Positions 16,200 to 25,986 of a DNA stretch of 64,000 nucleotides are shown one piece after another. The DNA is from Blastomonas sp. CACIA14H2 (lineage in GTDB: Bacteria; Pseudomonadota; Alphaproteobacteria; Sphingomonadales; Sphingomonadaceae). Position 1 is the first letter of the stretch, and each line of letters opens with the position of its first letter. The position numbers and the translations under genes were made by a program. The DNA lies in assembly GCA_000503195.1 (NCBI GenBank), contig AYSC01000015.1:1-64000 (forward strand), in the 5' to 3' direction. The notes below the pieces were generated by a model. It ran no database searches. It was not told the DNA's origin and saw only the letters and a list, made by a program, of their open reading frames with translations.

Positions 16200-17072
16200 T
16201 CAGCGCGGCCTGAGCGCGCGTCCCGCCACCGCGTCGAGCCGGGCAAGCAGCGCCGGGTCGCGCGCTTCGGGTGCGGTGATCAGCGCGAAATCGAGACAGG
16301 TGTCGATCGGGCTCGGCGCGCGCGTTACGGGGAGGATCTTGGCCAGTTCGATCACCAGCTGGCGGGCCCTTGTAGAATTGGCGTTCATCTGCGCGATGAT
16401 CGCGCCGACCTCGACATGATCCTCGCCCGCGCGCCAGCAATCATAATCGGTGACCATGCCAACCAGCGCATAGGGCAGTTCCGCCTCGCGCGCGAGCTTG
16501 GCCTCGGGCATCGCGGTCATCCCGATGACGTCGCAGCCCCAGGCGCGGTACATATGGCTCTCGGCCCGGCTCGAGAAGTGCGGGCCTTCCATCGCCAGAT
16601 AGGTCCCGCCCTGGTGGACCGGCGCGCCTGCCGCCCGCGCAGCATCCGCAGCAAGCGCCGACAGCCGGGGGCAGACCGGTTCGGCCATCGAGACGTGCGC
16701 CACCATGCCAGTGCCGAAAAAGCTGCTCGGGCGGTGAACGGTGCGGTCGACGAACTGATCGACCAGCACGAACTGGCCGGGCGGCAGTTCCTCGCGAAGC
16801 GATCCGATGGCAGAAATTGCCAGGACGTCGGTGCAGCCCGCGCGCTTGAGCACATCGATATTGGCGCGCGCGTTGACGTCGCTGGGGCTCAGTCGATGGC
16901 CCTTGCCATGCCGTGGCAGGAACACGAACCGGTGGCCGTTCAGCGTGCCGATGACGATATCGTCCGACGCCTCGCCGAACGGGCTGTCGACGCGGATCGA
17001 TTGCGCATCTTCCAGCCCGTCGATCGCATAAAGGCCCGATCCGCCGATCACGCCGATGGTCCATTCGCTCAT
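16200..17072 (-). CDS. mtnP: S-methyl-5'-thioadenosine phosphorylase
   Basis: This enzyme splits methylthioadenosine into adenine and 5-methylthioribose-1-phosphate for methionine salvage. The 290 residues begin WTIGVIGGSGLYAIDGLEDA and contain FLPRHGKGHRLSP, NARANIDVLKRAGC, EGPHFSSRAESHMYRAWG and GMTAMPEAKLAREAELPYA, all family signatures of PNP/MtnP trimers. The length is normal. No other methionine-salvage gene is adjacent. The 3' end is 9 bp from the convergent MpaB-family gene. Confidence 0.94.
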   Translation of the reverse strand: MSEWTIGVIGGSGLYAIDGLEDAQSIRVDSPFGEASDDIVIGTLNGHRFVFLPRHGKGHRLSPSDVNARANIDVLKRAGCTDVLAISAIGSLREELPPGQFVLVDQFVDRTVHRPSSFFGTGMVAHVSMAEPVCPRLSALAADAARAAGAPVHQGGTYLAMEGPHFSSRAESHMYRAWGCDVIGMTAMPEAKLAREAELPYALVGMVTDYDCWRAGEDHVEVGAIIAQMNANSTRARQLVIELAKILPVTRAPSPIDTCLDFALITAPEARDPALLARLDAVAGRALRPR

Positions 17073-17136
17073 TGCCTCGTGCCCCTGTAACGCCGGTTCG
17101 ACCGTCTGCTAGACCAGCCGTCGCGGCGCGCAAAGG

Positions 17137-18162
17137 CTATTCGGACGGCAGCGACGAAATCCAGGCACGGATCAGCGCGACGCCCTCTTCGTGCACCATC
17201 GATCGGCCTACTTCGGGCATCGCAACGCCCGGTTCGGTCGAAGCCATGCGGTGGATCATGATCGACTGGTCGGCCTGACCCGGCAGAATCGCAAACTCAC
17301 GGCCTCCGCTGCCGCGCCCCGCCGCCACCGGTCGCTTGTACACGCCGGTCGCTGTACGATCCCCCGGAGCGCCGTAGTTGAGGAACAGCCCCGAATTGCT
17401 CGCCGATCCCTTGGGGTTGTGGCAGTGCGCGCAATTGACCATCAGATAGGCGCGCGCGCGCTGATCGAGCGAACCGGTGGAGGGATCGTTCCACACCGGC
17501 CCGTTCGCGGCGATCGGCGCGGCGGCCCAGTCTATGCGCTTGCGGAATACTGCGGCAGCGGATGGTGCGATATCCATGTTGGCCGCGACGGGGCCAATCG
17601 GCACCACCGCGCCCGCCGACGAATGGCATTCCTTGCACTGGTTCTTGTTGGGCACTGCATAGCTGATCTCGATGCGCTGGCCATCGGGCCGGGTCACGGT
17701 CACCGGCAGCCGCGTTCCCGCGACCTTCAGATCGGCATCGCTGAGATCCGCGTTCCAGACATAGGGCAAGGCCTCCCATCCGCCCGCACGCCGGAGCAGG
17801 ACGCGGGTCTCGATCGGACGAAAACCCGCACCGCTGCCAAAGCCGAAGGTCTTGATCAGCGCGCTGCCCACCGGAAACTCGAGCCGACCTTCGGCATCGG
17901 CAGACACGCGCGCGCCGTCTGGCACATAGACGAACCGTTGCTTTTCGGCATAGTCTGAGAACAGGGGCGTGCGCAGGCCATAGGCAACGAGCACGGGCGC
18001 CGGTCGCGTCGCGCCGGGTCCTGCAAAAAAGCCGAATTCGGAAAGCTTGCGCGGCAGCGCCGGATCGCTGATCGCCGCATCGCTGATCGCAGCAGGACCC
18101 GGCAGCGCGCTTACCAGCAGCGCGGCTGCGGCGATCGTGGCAAGACGCTGCCAGCGTCTCAC
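17137..18162 (-). CDS. SO2930/HNE_0200 family diheme c-type cytochrome
   Basis: The 341-residue exported protein has a signal peptide (about 1-25) and two haem-attachment motifs, CKECH (residues 176-180) and CAHCH (244-248). The sequence around YGLRTPLFSDYAEKQRFVYVP fits the TIGR03806 family (HNE_0200/SO_2930). Its start overlaps the beta-helix gene stop by 4 bp (ATGA), so the two are translationally coupled. The families are known to occur as this two-gene pair in diverse bacteria. The electron donor or acceptor and the substrate are not established. Periplasmic location is inferred from the signal and the haems. Confidence 0.9.
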   Translation of the reverse strand: MRRWQRLATIAAAALLVSALPGPAAISDAAISDPALPRKLSEFGFFAGPGATRPAPVLVAYGLRTPLFSDYAEKQRFVYVPDGARVSADAEGRLEFPVGSALIKTFGFGSGAGFRPIETRVLLRRAGGWEALPYVWNADLSDADLKVAGTRLPVTVTRPDGQRIEISYAVPNKNQCKECHSSAGAVVPIGPVAANMDIAPSAAAVFRKRIDWAAAPIAANGPVWNDPSTGSLDQRARAYLMVNCAHCHNPKGSASNSGLFLNYGAPGDRTATGVYKRPVAAGRGSGGREFAILPGQADQSIMIHRMASTEPGVAMPEVGRSMVHEEGVALIRAWISSLPSE

Positions 18163-19364
18163 CGGATCGCCGCTTCCATCGCGGCGGGCATCACGATCTT
18201 CGGCAGCTTCGGCGCAGCGTCACCCGCGAGCTTGGCTAGCGCAGGCTGCGCGGTCTCGATCGGTTGGTCCGACTTAGCCAGGCCCAGGTTGAGCACGGGA
18301 ACCTCGTCGCTCGAATAGACCTTCGCTTCCGCGCCCCCTACCCCGTCCCAGATGATCGGCGGCACGCTGCCGCCAAAGGCGGCTGCGAGCATCTCACCAC
18401 CGGCAAATTGCGGCGCAAAGCCGGTCTTTCCGTGCGCATTGTCGCTGATCCGGACATTGCGCACGGTCGGCTGATATTGGACGTCGTCGAACTTCTGGCG
18501 ATAGCCAATGATCATGATGTTCGACGATCCGTTGCCGTCGAACACATTGTCGAAAATCTCGATGTCGCGATTGGCCATGACCATCACGCCAGTACCGCTG
18601 GGAACGCTGGCGACGATATTGCCCTTGGGCGCGAAATTGGGCGTGTCGTTCTCGACCACGACATTGTCGAACACGCGCACGTTGTGCCCGCCCTGTTGCG
18701 GCAGGTTGGGCAGGTCGAACACCAGGATTCCGCCGGTGTTCTTGGTCGCGACATTGTCGTGCACATCCGCGTTGAAGCTGTTCTCGATCTCGATCCCCGC
18801 GACATTGAAGCGGGCGATCGAATCGCGGACGATGATGTTGCGCGACTGGCCGACATAGATGCCGGCGTCTGACGCGCCGATGACGAGGACCGAATCGATC
18901 AGCACATTTTCGGATTCGACCGGATAGATGCCATAGGCTCCGTTGGTCTCCTTCGGGCCGCCGGTCCATTCGACGCGGATATTGTGATAGACGATATTGT
19001 CCGCGCCCTTCGACTTGATCGCATCTCCGCGGCTGTCCTCGACCGCGAAATCGCGCAGCACGACATTGTCCGAGGTGACGAGAAGACCTTCGCCTGCCGC
19101 CATCTGTCCCTTGAAGCTGAGCACCGACTTTTCCGGCCCGGCGCCCTTGACCGTGACGCCCGCAACGTCGAGCGACAGCCCGTCGGTAAGGTCGAAACGG
19201 CCTTCGCCCAGCATCACGACATCGCCAGGCTGGGCGAGGATCAGGGCCTCCTGAAGTCGCTCCTGCGCGCCGCTACCCGCCGCGACGGCGATATCCTTCG
19301 CGGCGGACGGCACGGCCCATGCGATGGACGCGATCGATACCAGCGCTGGAATTTTCCACTTCAT
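18159..19364 (-). CDS. Parallel beta-helix repeat protein (TIGR03805 type), exported
   Basis: The 401-residue protein has a signal peptide (KWKIPALVSIASIAWAVPSAA) and then a right-handed beta-helix of short repeats rich in N, V, D and I (for example NVVLRDFAVEDSRGDAIKSK and NIIVRDSIARFNVAGIEIEN). This resembles pectate-lyase-like folds and the TIGR03805 family. The start at 19364 is chosen because GGGGAG lies 8 bases before it and the signal peptide follows at once; longer in-frame starts lack both. It is paired with the diheme cytochrome downstream by a 4-bp overlap. A carbohydrate-related or surface role is possible but unproven. Confidence 0.87.
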   Translation of the reverse strand: MKWKIPALVSIASIAWAVPSAAKDIAVAAGSGAQERLQEALILAQPGDVVMLGEGRFDLTDGLSLDVAGVTVKGAGPEKSVLSFKGQMAAGEGLLVTSDNVVLRDFAVEDSRGDAIKSKGADNIVYHNIRVEWTGGPKETNGAYGIYPVESENVLIDSVLVIGASDAGIYVGQSRNIIVRDSIARFNVAGIEIENSFNADVHDNVATKNTGGILVFDLPNLPQQGGHNVRVFDNVVVENDTPNFAPKGNIVASVPSGTGVMVMANRDIEIFDNVFDGNGSSNIMIIGYRQKFDDVQYQPTVRNVRISDNAHGKTGFAPQFAGGEMLAAAFGGSVPPIIWDGVGGAEAKVYSSDEVPVLNLGLAKSDQPIETAQPALAKLAGDAAPKLPKIVMPAAMEAAIR

Positions 19365-19467
19365 GCCCATCTCTCCCCGCGTTATCACAGGCGCATCCTG
19401 GCTTCCTGCCACCGTCTCGTGCGGGGCCGCGAGGCGCAGGCTAATCGCAAGCTTGATGGAGAACAAT

Positions 19468-19890
19468 ATGCGCTTGTCGGCTTTCGCCGCAATTCTGGGG
19501 GCAAGCCTCGCCCTCATCGCCACCCCGGCCCAGGCGTCGGAATCCATCCAGGGTCAATGGTATACCAAGGGCAAGCGAGCGATCGTGACCATAGCGCCAT
19601 GCGGCCAGAATATCTGTGGACGGCTGACGCGCTTCATCGAGCAGCCCAAGAACGGCGTGACGACCGATGTCAACAATCCCGATCCGGCCCTGCGCAAGCG
19701 CAAGCTGGTTGGTCTGCCGATCCTGTCCGGGTTCGTGGCCGATGGCAAGAAGTGGCGCGGCAAGATCTATGATCCGGAAAGTGGCAAGACCTACAGGTCG
19801 ATCGTCACCGCCGGGAAGAACGGAACGCTCAGCGTCGAAGGGTGTATCGCCATGTTCTGCCAGGCGCAGACCTGGACCGCCGCCAAATAA
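19468..19890 (+). CDS. DUF2147 domain-containing exported protein
   Basis: The 140-residue protein has a signal peptide (MRLSAFAAILGASLALIATPAQAS). The DUF2147 pattern follows: IQGQWYTKGKRAIVTIAPC, then GRLTRF, KKWRGKIYDPESGKTY and a C-terminal EGC-x4-C pair. Two pairs of cysteines (PCGQNIC and GCIAMFC) could form disulfides in the periplasm. The start at 19468 follows TGGAG by 6 bases. It is divergent from the beta-helix gene across about 100 bp. The function of the family is unknown. Confidence 0.85.
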   Translation: MRLSAFAAILGASLALIATPAQASESIQGQWYTKGKRAIVTIAPCGQNICGRLTRFIEQPKNGVTTDVNNPDPALRKRKLVGLPILSGFVADGKKWRGKIYDPESGKTYRSIVTAGKNGTLSVEGCIAMFCQAQTWTAAK

Positions 19891-20065
19891 AGGCTGCGGA
19901 GATTTTCAACCGTTACATTTTGGCATTCATACTGTCATTAAACAGTAACATCCAAATCTTGTAACCGGTTGGCGGGCCGGCGCAGTACTTGCCTCAAAGC
20001 CGCTGCCAGCCCGCCGCTCCATACCTGCTTCCGTTTGCGACCCGGCAGGCCTGAAGATTCAGTGA
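19891..20065. promoter_or_regulatory. Gene-free stretch with a TACTGT/ACAGTA inverted repeat
   Basis: The stretch is AT-richer than its surroundings at its left end. TACTGT (19930-19935), 6 bases, ACAGTA (19942-19947) is a perfect inverted repeat between two convergent genes. It has no T-tract, so it is a poor intrinsic terminator, and it could be a protein-binding site. Nothing else was recognised. Confidence 0.25.
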
Positions 20066-20416
20066 TCAATCCTGAGGCTTTTCGCCCTCTGAACGCTTGT
20101 CCTGGCGCAAAGCCAGTTCGCTGACATGCCGGTCGGCCTGCCACAGCAGCGAAACCGTGGCGCGCAACCCGTGCTTGTCGGTTCGCCAATAGCCTGCATC
20201 GCGCAGCTTGACGGCGAGTTCGCGCAAGCGCATGCGCGCCTCCGCAATATCGACGTCGCTGCGACCCGTGGCGGCACGATCGAGCGCGAGCGCCAGACGC
20301 TCGCTCGCTGCAATGAACGCCTGCTCATCGATTGCAGACACAGCCCGCGAATGAGCCGGCGTGCTGTCGGTGCTATCTGGCAAGCTGGCCGGGAATCGGG
20401 CGGCAGAATTTGTCAT
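20066..20416 (-). CDS. Hypothetical small soluble protein
   Basis: The 116-residue protein has a disordered N-terminus and then a mostly helical segment (EQAFIAASERLALALDRAATG, ARMRLRELAVKLRDAGYW) and a charged tail. No signal peptide, membrane span or recognised domain was seen. There is no strong ribosome-binding site before the only ATG. The codon pattern and alpha-helical periodicity favour a real gene over the open frame on the opposite strand, but this is a judgement by eye. Confidence 0.5.
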   Translation of the reverse strand: MTNSAARFPASLPDSTDSTPAHSRAVSAIDEQAFIAASERLALALDRAATGRSDVDIAEARMRLRELAVKLRDAGYWRTDKHGLRATVSLLWQADRHVSELALRQDKRSEGEKPQD

Positions 20417-20515
20417 GCCGCAGCTTTACGGAAAGTTGCCCAGCCTTGTAAGTTTATTACCGTTATTCGATCGTATGTAACCCACGGCTCGTCGGGAGGT
20501 CACAGTTAACCGGTG

Positions 20516-21163
20516 TCAATTGGCCGGCGGAGAGACGAGCAACCCGGGCATGATGATATCGAGCGTGTGATCGGCATAATCATCACGCATCTGTTCGGTC
20601 ATTTCGCTCTGGCCGAAGCAATGGTGCAGCACCAGACGCGCCGAGAAGAAGCGGTCGGCCGCGCCGGTGACGGTGAAATAGAATAGACCCGGATCGATAG
20701 GGCGGAACAGGCCCTGCTGGACGCCTTCCTCGATCAGCCGTTCATAGGCATTGGAGATCGGCACAAGATAATCGTCGGCGATCTTGCGCGACACCTCGGG
20801 CGCGGCGTCGCGCACCATGCGCATCAGCAGACGATTGAGATAGGGAAAGCTGAAATAGGTGCCGATGACTGCGCGGATATGCACGCGCAGCTTCTCGTCG
20901 GGGGGCAGATTCTTGGCCAGCAGCGCGTCGAGACTGTTGACGATGTTGCGCATGTCGCGTTCGAGCAGCGCAAGCATCAGGCCCTGCTTGTTTCCGAAAT
21001 AATATTTGACCAGGGCGCTGTTCAGCCCCGATCGCAGCGAAAGCTCGCTCAGCGACAGATCGACCTGGTCGCCATCGCGCATGATCTGGCTGGCGGCTTC
21101 GATCAGCTGGTCGCGCGCATTGAGTTCGCTCTCGGGCGCAGCGTTATTCATATCCGGGTTCAT
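20516..21163 (-). CDS. TetR family regulator of the adjacent beta-oxidation cluster
   Basis: The 215-residue protein has an N-terminal TetR domain (about residues 15-62, LSELSLRSGLNSALVKYYFGN) and a helical ligand-binding domain containing FPYLNRLLMRMVRDAAPEV. The start at 21163 (or ATG 21151) lies inside the end of the crotonase gene, so it is the last gene of that operon and is translationally linked to it. The paired TTTAATCG-NN-CGGTTAAA sites at 24251 and 28908 are its likely operators. An acyl-CoA thioester of the pathway would be a typical inducer for such regulators. Both links are inference. Confidence 0.88.
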   Translation of the reverse strand: MNPDMNNAAPESELNARDQLIEAASQIMRDGDQVDLSLSELSLRSGLNSALVKYYFGNKQGLMLALLERDMRNIVNSLDALLAKNLPPDEKLRVHIRAVIGTYFSFPYLNRLLMRMVRDAAPEVSRKIADDYLVPISNAYERLIEEGVQQGLFRPIDPGLFYFTVTGAADRFFSARLVLHHCFGQSEMTEQMRDDYADHTLDIIMPGLLVSPPAN

Positions 21164-22010
21164 CCCACCATGGATAGAATTCCGGCATGTCCGATGCAAC
21201 CCGGTCAGGGTAAACCGCAGCACGCTTCTCGAGGAAACTCGATATGCCCTCAGCTGCATCGCCCGAACGCGAGCGCGTGTATATGGCGCGGCTGTCGACC
21301 CGATGCGCATGCATAGGGTGCGGCGCGGACGGAATGCGCCACAGCATCGCACGGGTCAGCGCGACCGAGACGGGCGCGGTATTGTCGATGATCTCGCGCG
21401 CGAGCGCAGTTGCTGCGGGCAGCAGTTCCTCTGGCGCATGGACCGAGCGCACCAGCCCGCCCGCCAATGCCTCGTCGGCGCCGAAGACGCGGCCCGTCAT
21501 GCACCATTCGAGCGCCTGCTGCTGGCCGACCAGCCGCGGCAGGAACCAGGACGACGCCGCTTCGGGCACGATCCCGCGCCGCGCGAACACGAAGCCGAAC
21601 CTTGCATTGGTCGAGGCCAGCCGCATGTCCATCGGCAGCTGCATGGTCACGCCGATGCCCACCGCCGCGCCGTTGATCGCGCCGATCACCGGCTTCTTGC
21701 ACTGGAAGATGCGCAGCGTCAGCATGCCGCCGCCATCGCGGACGCGCGTGTCCGAAAGATCGGTGACCGGATCGTCGCTCGAAAACGGACCGCCGCCGCC
21801 TTCGGGCGTCAGGTCTGCTCCCGCACAGAACGCCTTGCCCTCGCCGGTAACGATGACCGCGCGGACGGCGTCGTCGGCATCGATGGCGTCGAACGCATCG
21901 ATCATCTCGGCCATCATCCGGTTGGTAAAGGCATTCATCTTTTCCGGACGGCTGAGCGTGATCGTGGCGATGCCATCGGCCACATCGTAGCGGATCGTGC
22001 TATAGTCCAT
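21144..22010 (-). CDS. Enoyl-CoA hydratase/isomerase (crotonase) family protein
   Basis: The 288-residue protein has the crotonase fold: ITLSRPEKMNAF, then AFCAGADLTPEG (oxyanion hole), KPVIGAINGAAVGIGVTMQL and the catalytic-Glu region RRGIVPEAASSWFLPRLVG. It would hydrate or isomerise an enoyl-CoA intermediate. It lies between the short-chain dehydrogenase and the TetR gene on the same strand. The overlap with the TetR start suggests coupling. The C-terminal tail beyond the core (about residues 215-288) is longer than in short-chain enoyl-CoA hydratases. The substrate is unknown. Confidence 0.92.
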   Translation of the reverse strand: MDYSTIRYDVADGIATITLSRPEKMNAFTNRMMAEMIDAFDAIDADDAVRAVIVTGEGKAFCAGADLTPEGGGGPFSSDDPVTDLSDTRVRDGGGMLTLRIFQCKKPVIGAINGAAVGIGVTMQLPMDMRLASTNARFGFVFARRGIVPEAASSWFLPRLVGQQQALEWCMTGRVFGADEALAGGLVRSVHAPEELLPAATALAREIIDNTAPVSVALTRAMLWRIPSAPHPMHAHRVDSRAIYTRSRSGDAAEGISSFLEKRAAVYPDRVASDMPEFYPWWDEPGYE

Positions 22011-22067
22011 GCCTGCCTCCCGGAAAGGAAATGGCCCCGCCCATGGAGCGAGCGGGGCCGGTGTCGA

Positions 22068-22850
<783 letters not shown>

Positions 22851-22899
22851 GTTTAACCCCGTTTGAAAGATGAAGAATGTGGATCGGGTTCGCGTATTC

Positions 22900-23013
22900 T
22901 CCCCTTCACGGGGAAGGAGTAACACGAAGTGGTGGAGGGGGCCCCGCTTGCGCGAATATGGATACCCCTCCGCCTCGCCTGTGGCGCGCCATCTCCCCCT
23001 GCAGGGGAGGGCT
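22900..23013. repeat. Inverted doublet of extragenic hairpin repeats
   Basis: A degenerate left unit (ctccccttcacggggaagg to gtggaggggg, 22900-22942) and a right unit (cccctccgcc to ctgcaggggaggg, 22976-23013) face each other between the dehydrogenase and the thiolase genes. The right unit shares its sequence plan with 20-80 and 24389-24442. It may act as a weak terminator or RNA-stability element between the two genes. Confidence 0.55.
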
Positions 23014-23020
23014 CTGGAGG

Positions 23021-24193
<1,173 letters not shown>

Positions 24194-24250
24194 GAAGCCT
24201 CTCCTTGCAGAATGCGCGAGACGGCAACCAGACGCCGACTCCGCGATGGA

Positions 24251-24268
24251 TTTAATCGAACGGTTAAA
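24251..24268. promoter_or_regulatory. Palindromic TetR-type operator before the thiolase gene
   Basis: TTTAATCG-AA-CGGTTAAA is an 18-bp near-perfect palindrome. All 16 arm positions are identical to the site at 28908-28925, which differs only in the two central bases. Its position before the thiolase ATG and the matching copy before the ligase gene point to the local TetR (20516-21163) as the binding protein. Confidence 0.65.
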
Positions 24269-24300
24269 CCGCGTCGGGGCTTACGTCAACGGAAAGAAAA

Positions 24301-24442
24301 ATCCTCCCACAGCTCGCTGGGGGAGGGGGACCGCGGCGCGAAGCGTCGCGGTGGAGGGGCAAATGGCGAAACATGGCATAGTATCGCCTCCCCTCCACCA
24401 TCCTGCGGATGGTCCCCCTCCCCGAGACAAGCTCGGGGAGGA
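24301..24442. repeat. Head-to-head pair of extragenic hairpin repeats
   Basis: The left unit (24301-24359) and the right unit (24389-24442) are inverted relatives separated by about 29 bases. Each has a GC-rich hairpin (for example CCACCATCC-TGC-GGATGG) and a C-run/G-run stem ending ggggaggat. Related units occur at 20-80 and 22900-23013. It fills most of the 255-bp gap between the thiolase and aldehyde dehydrogenase genes. The arrangement resembles REP doublets of other bacteria, but no RAYT-type gene is in the window. Confidence 0.6.
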
Positions 24443-24448
24443 TTGGGC

Positions 24449-25876
24449 TCAAGCCACTGCCTTCTCGCGCTTGACCGTGATCACCTGCGGATAGGTGAAT
24501 TCGAGCAGGCCTTCCTTGCCGTACTCCGCACCGAAGCCCGACTGCTTGTGGCCCGCAAACGGTGCGAAGGGCGAGAGGTGGAGATATTCGTTGACCCAGA
24601 CGGTCCCGGTCTCGAGCTGCTCGGCGACCTTCACGCCCTCTTCGGGATTGCCCGTCCACACCGCGCCCGCCAGGCCGTAATCCGAGGCATTGGCGCGCTG
24701 GATCGCTTCCTCGACGGTCGAGAATTTCATGAGCGGCATTACCGGGCCGAACTGTTCCTCGGCGACGATGCGCGCGTCTTCGGGCGGGTTGTCGAGAATG
24801 GTGATCGGCACATAATAACCCGGGATCGACGGATCGTGATCGCCGCCCACCAGGAACTTGTAGCCATGGTCCTTGGCGTCCTGGATCAGGTCGAGCACGC
24901 GCTCATACTGCTTCCTGTTCTGGATCGGGCCGACGGCGGTGCCCTGCTCTGCGCCGTCGCCGACCTTCACGCCCTTGGCATAGTCGGCGATCGCGGCGGA
25001 CAGCTCGTCATAGATATCCTCGTGGATATAGATGCGCTTGGCAGCGACGCAGATCTGCCCGGCATTGGTGAAGCTCGACCAGAACAGCTGTTCGGCGACC
25101 TTCTTCACATCGGCGTCGGGCAGCACGATCGAGGCATCGTTGCCGCCGAGCTCGAGCGTGATCCGCTTCAAATCCTTCGACGCCGATTCCATCACGCGCT
25201 TGCCGGTCGCGGTCGACCCGGTGAAGGTGATCTTGTCGATGTCGGGATGCGAGGTGATCAGCGGGCCGAGATCGTCGCCGCCGGTAATGACGTTAAGCAC
25301 GCCCGCCGGGATCTCGTCGGCAATCAGCTCGATGATGCGCAGCGTGGCGAGCGGCGTGAACGGCGAGGGCTTGAGCACCATGGTGCAGCCGGACAGCAGC
25401 GCTGGCACGATCTTCTGCACCGCCATCATCACCGGGAAGTTCCAAGGCACGATACCGCCGACCACGCCGACGGGCACGCGGCGGGTGCGCGAGAGGCGGG
25501 TATCGCTGTCCTCGTTGATCTCGTCCTCGAGGGTCAGTGTCGATTGCGCCGCCGCCATCGCTGCGGCGCCATGGATCTCGCCCGCTGCCTGGGCATGCGG
25601 CTTGCCCTGCTCGCTGGTCAGCAGCCGCATGAGTTCATCGGCATTGGCCTTGATCGCGGCCGAAATCTTCTGGATCACCGCGCGACGCTCGTCGATCGAC
25701 ACGTTCTTCCAGGTCTTGAACGCAGCGCGCGCAGCGGCGACCGCGCGGTCCAGCTCTTCCTGCCCGCAATCGGGAACCTGGGCGATGACCTGCTCGTTGG
25801 CGGGATTGACGACATCAATCCATTTGCCGGGCCTTTCCAGCTTGCCGTTGATGAGGACGCTGTACTGCTGAACCAT
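24449..25876 (-). CDS. NAD(P)-dependent aldehyde dehydrogenase
   Basis: The 475-residue protein has the aldehyde dehydrogenase signatures: GIVPWNFPVMMAVQKIVPAL, FTGSTATGKRV (cofactor site), LELGGNDASIVL (general-base Glu) and FTNAGQICVAAKR (catalytic Cys). In this cluster it would turn an aldehyde, formed after P450 hydroxylation and alcohol oxidation, into the acid that the ligase activates. That role is inferred from context. The gap to the P450 gene is 110 bp, with no palindromic operator found there. Confidence 0.94.
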   Translation of the reverse strand: MVQQYSVLINGKLERPGKWIDVVNPANEQVIAQVPDCGQEELDRAVAAARAAFKTWKNVSIDERRAVIQKISAAIKANADELMRLLTSEQGKPHAQAAGEIHGAAAMAAAQSTLTLEDEINEDSDTRLSRTRRVPVGVVGGIVPWNFPVMMAVQKIVPALLSGCTMVLKPSPFTPLATLRIIELIADEIPAGVLNVITGGDDLGPLITSHPDIDKITFTGSTATGKRVMESASKDLKRITLELGGNDASIVLPDADVKKVAEQLFWSSFTNAGQICVAAKRIYIHEDIYDELSAAIADYAKGVKVGDGAEQGTAVGPIQNRKQYERVLDLIQDAKDHGYKFLVGGDHDPSIPGYYVPITILDNPPEDARIVAEEQFGPVMPLMKFSTVEEAIQRANASDYGLAGAVWTGNPEEGVKVAEQLETGTVWVNEYLHLSPFAPFAGHKQSGFGAEYGKEGLLEFTYPQVITVKREKAVA

Positions 25877-25986
25877 CGGAACATTCCTTTCCTGTGATGC
25901 CGGCCCGGTATCGGACGATCCGGGCTGTTGTCATATAAGTCCGCCGGGCACGCTATACCGAGCGCCCGCCGCAAACCACTGTCAAT

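Noticed and set aside
19382-19400. Weak relative of the sulfatase operator before the beta-helix gene
   Set aside because: TTATCACAGGC matches only the left arm and spacer of site B; the right arm is lost and the link would rest on too few bases.
24301-24442. Possible CRISPR array
   Set aside because: The units are inverted hairpins rather than direct repeats with regular spacers, and no cas gene is present.
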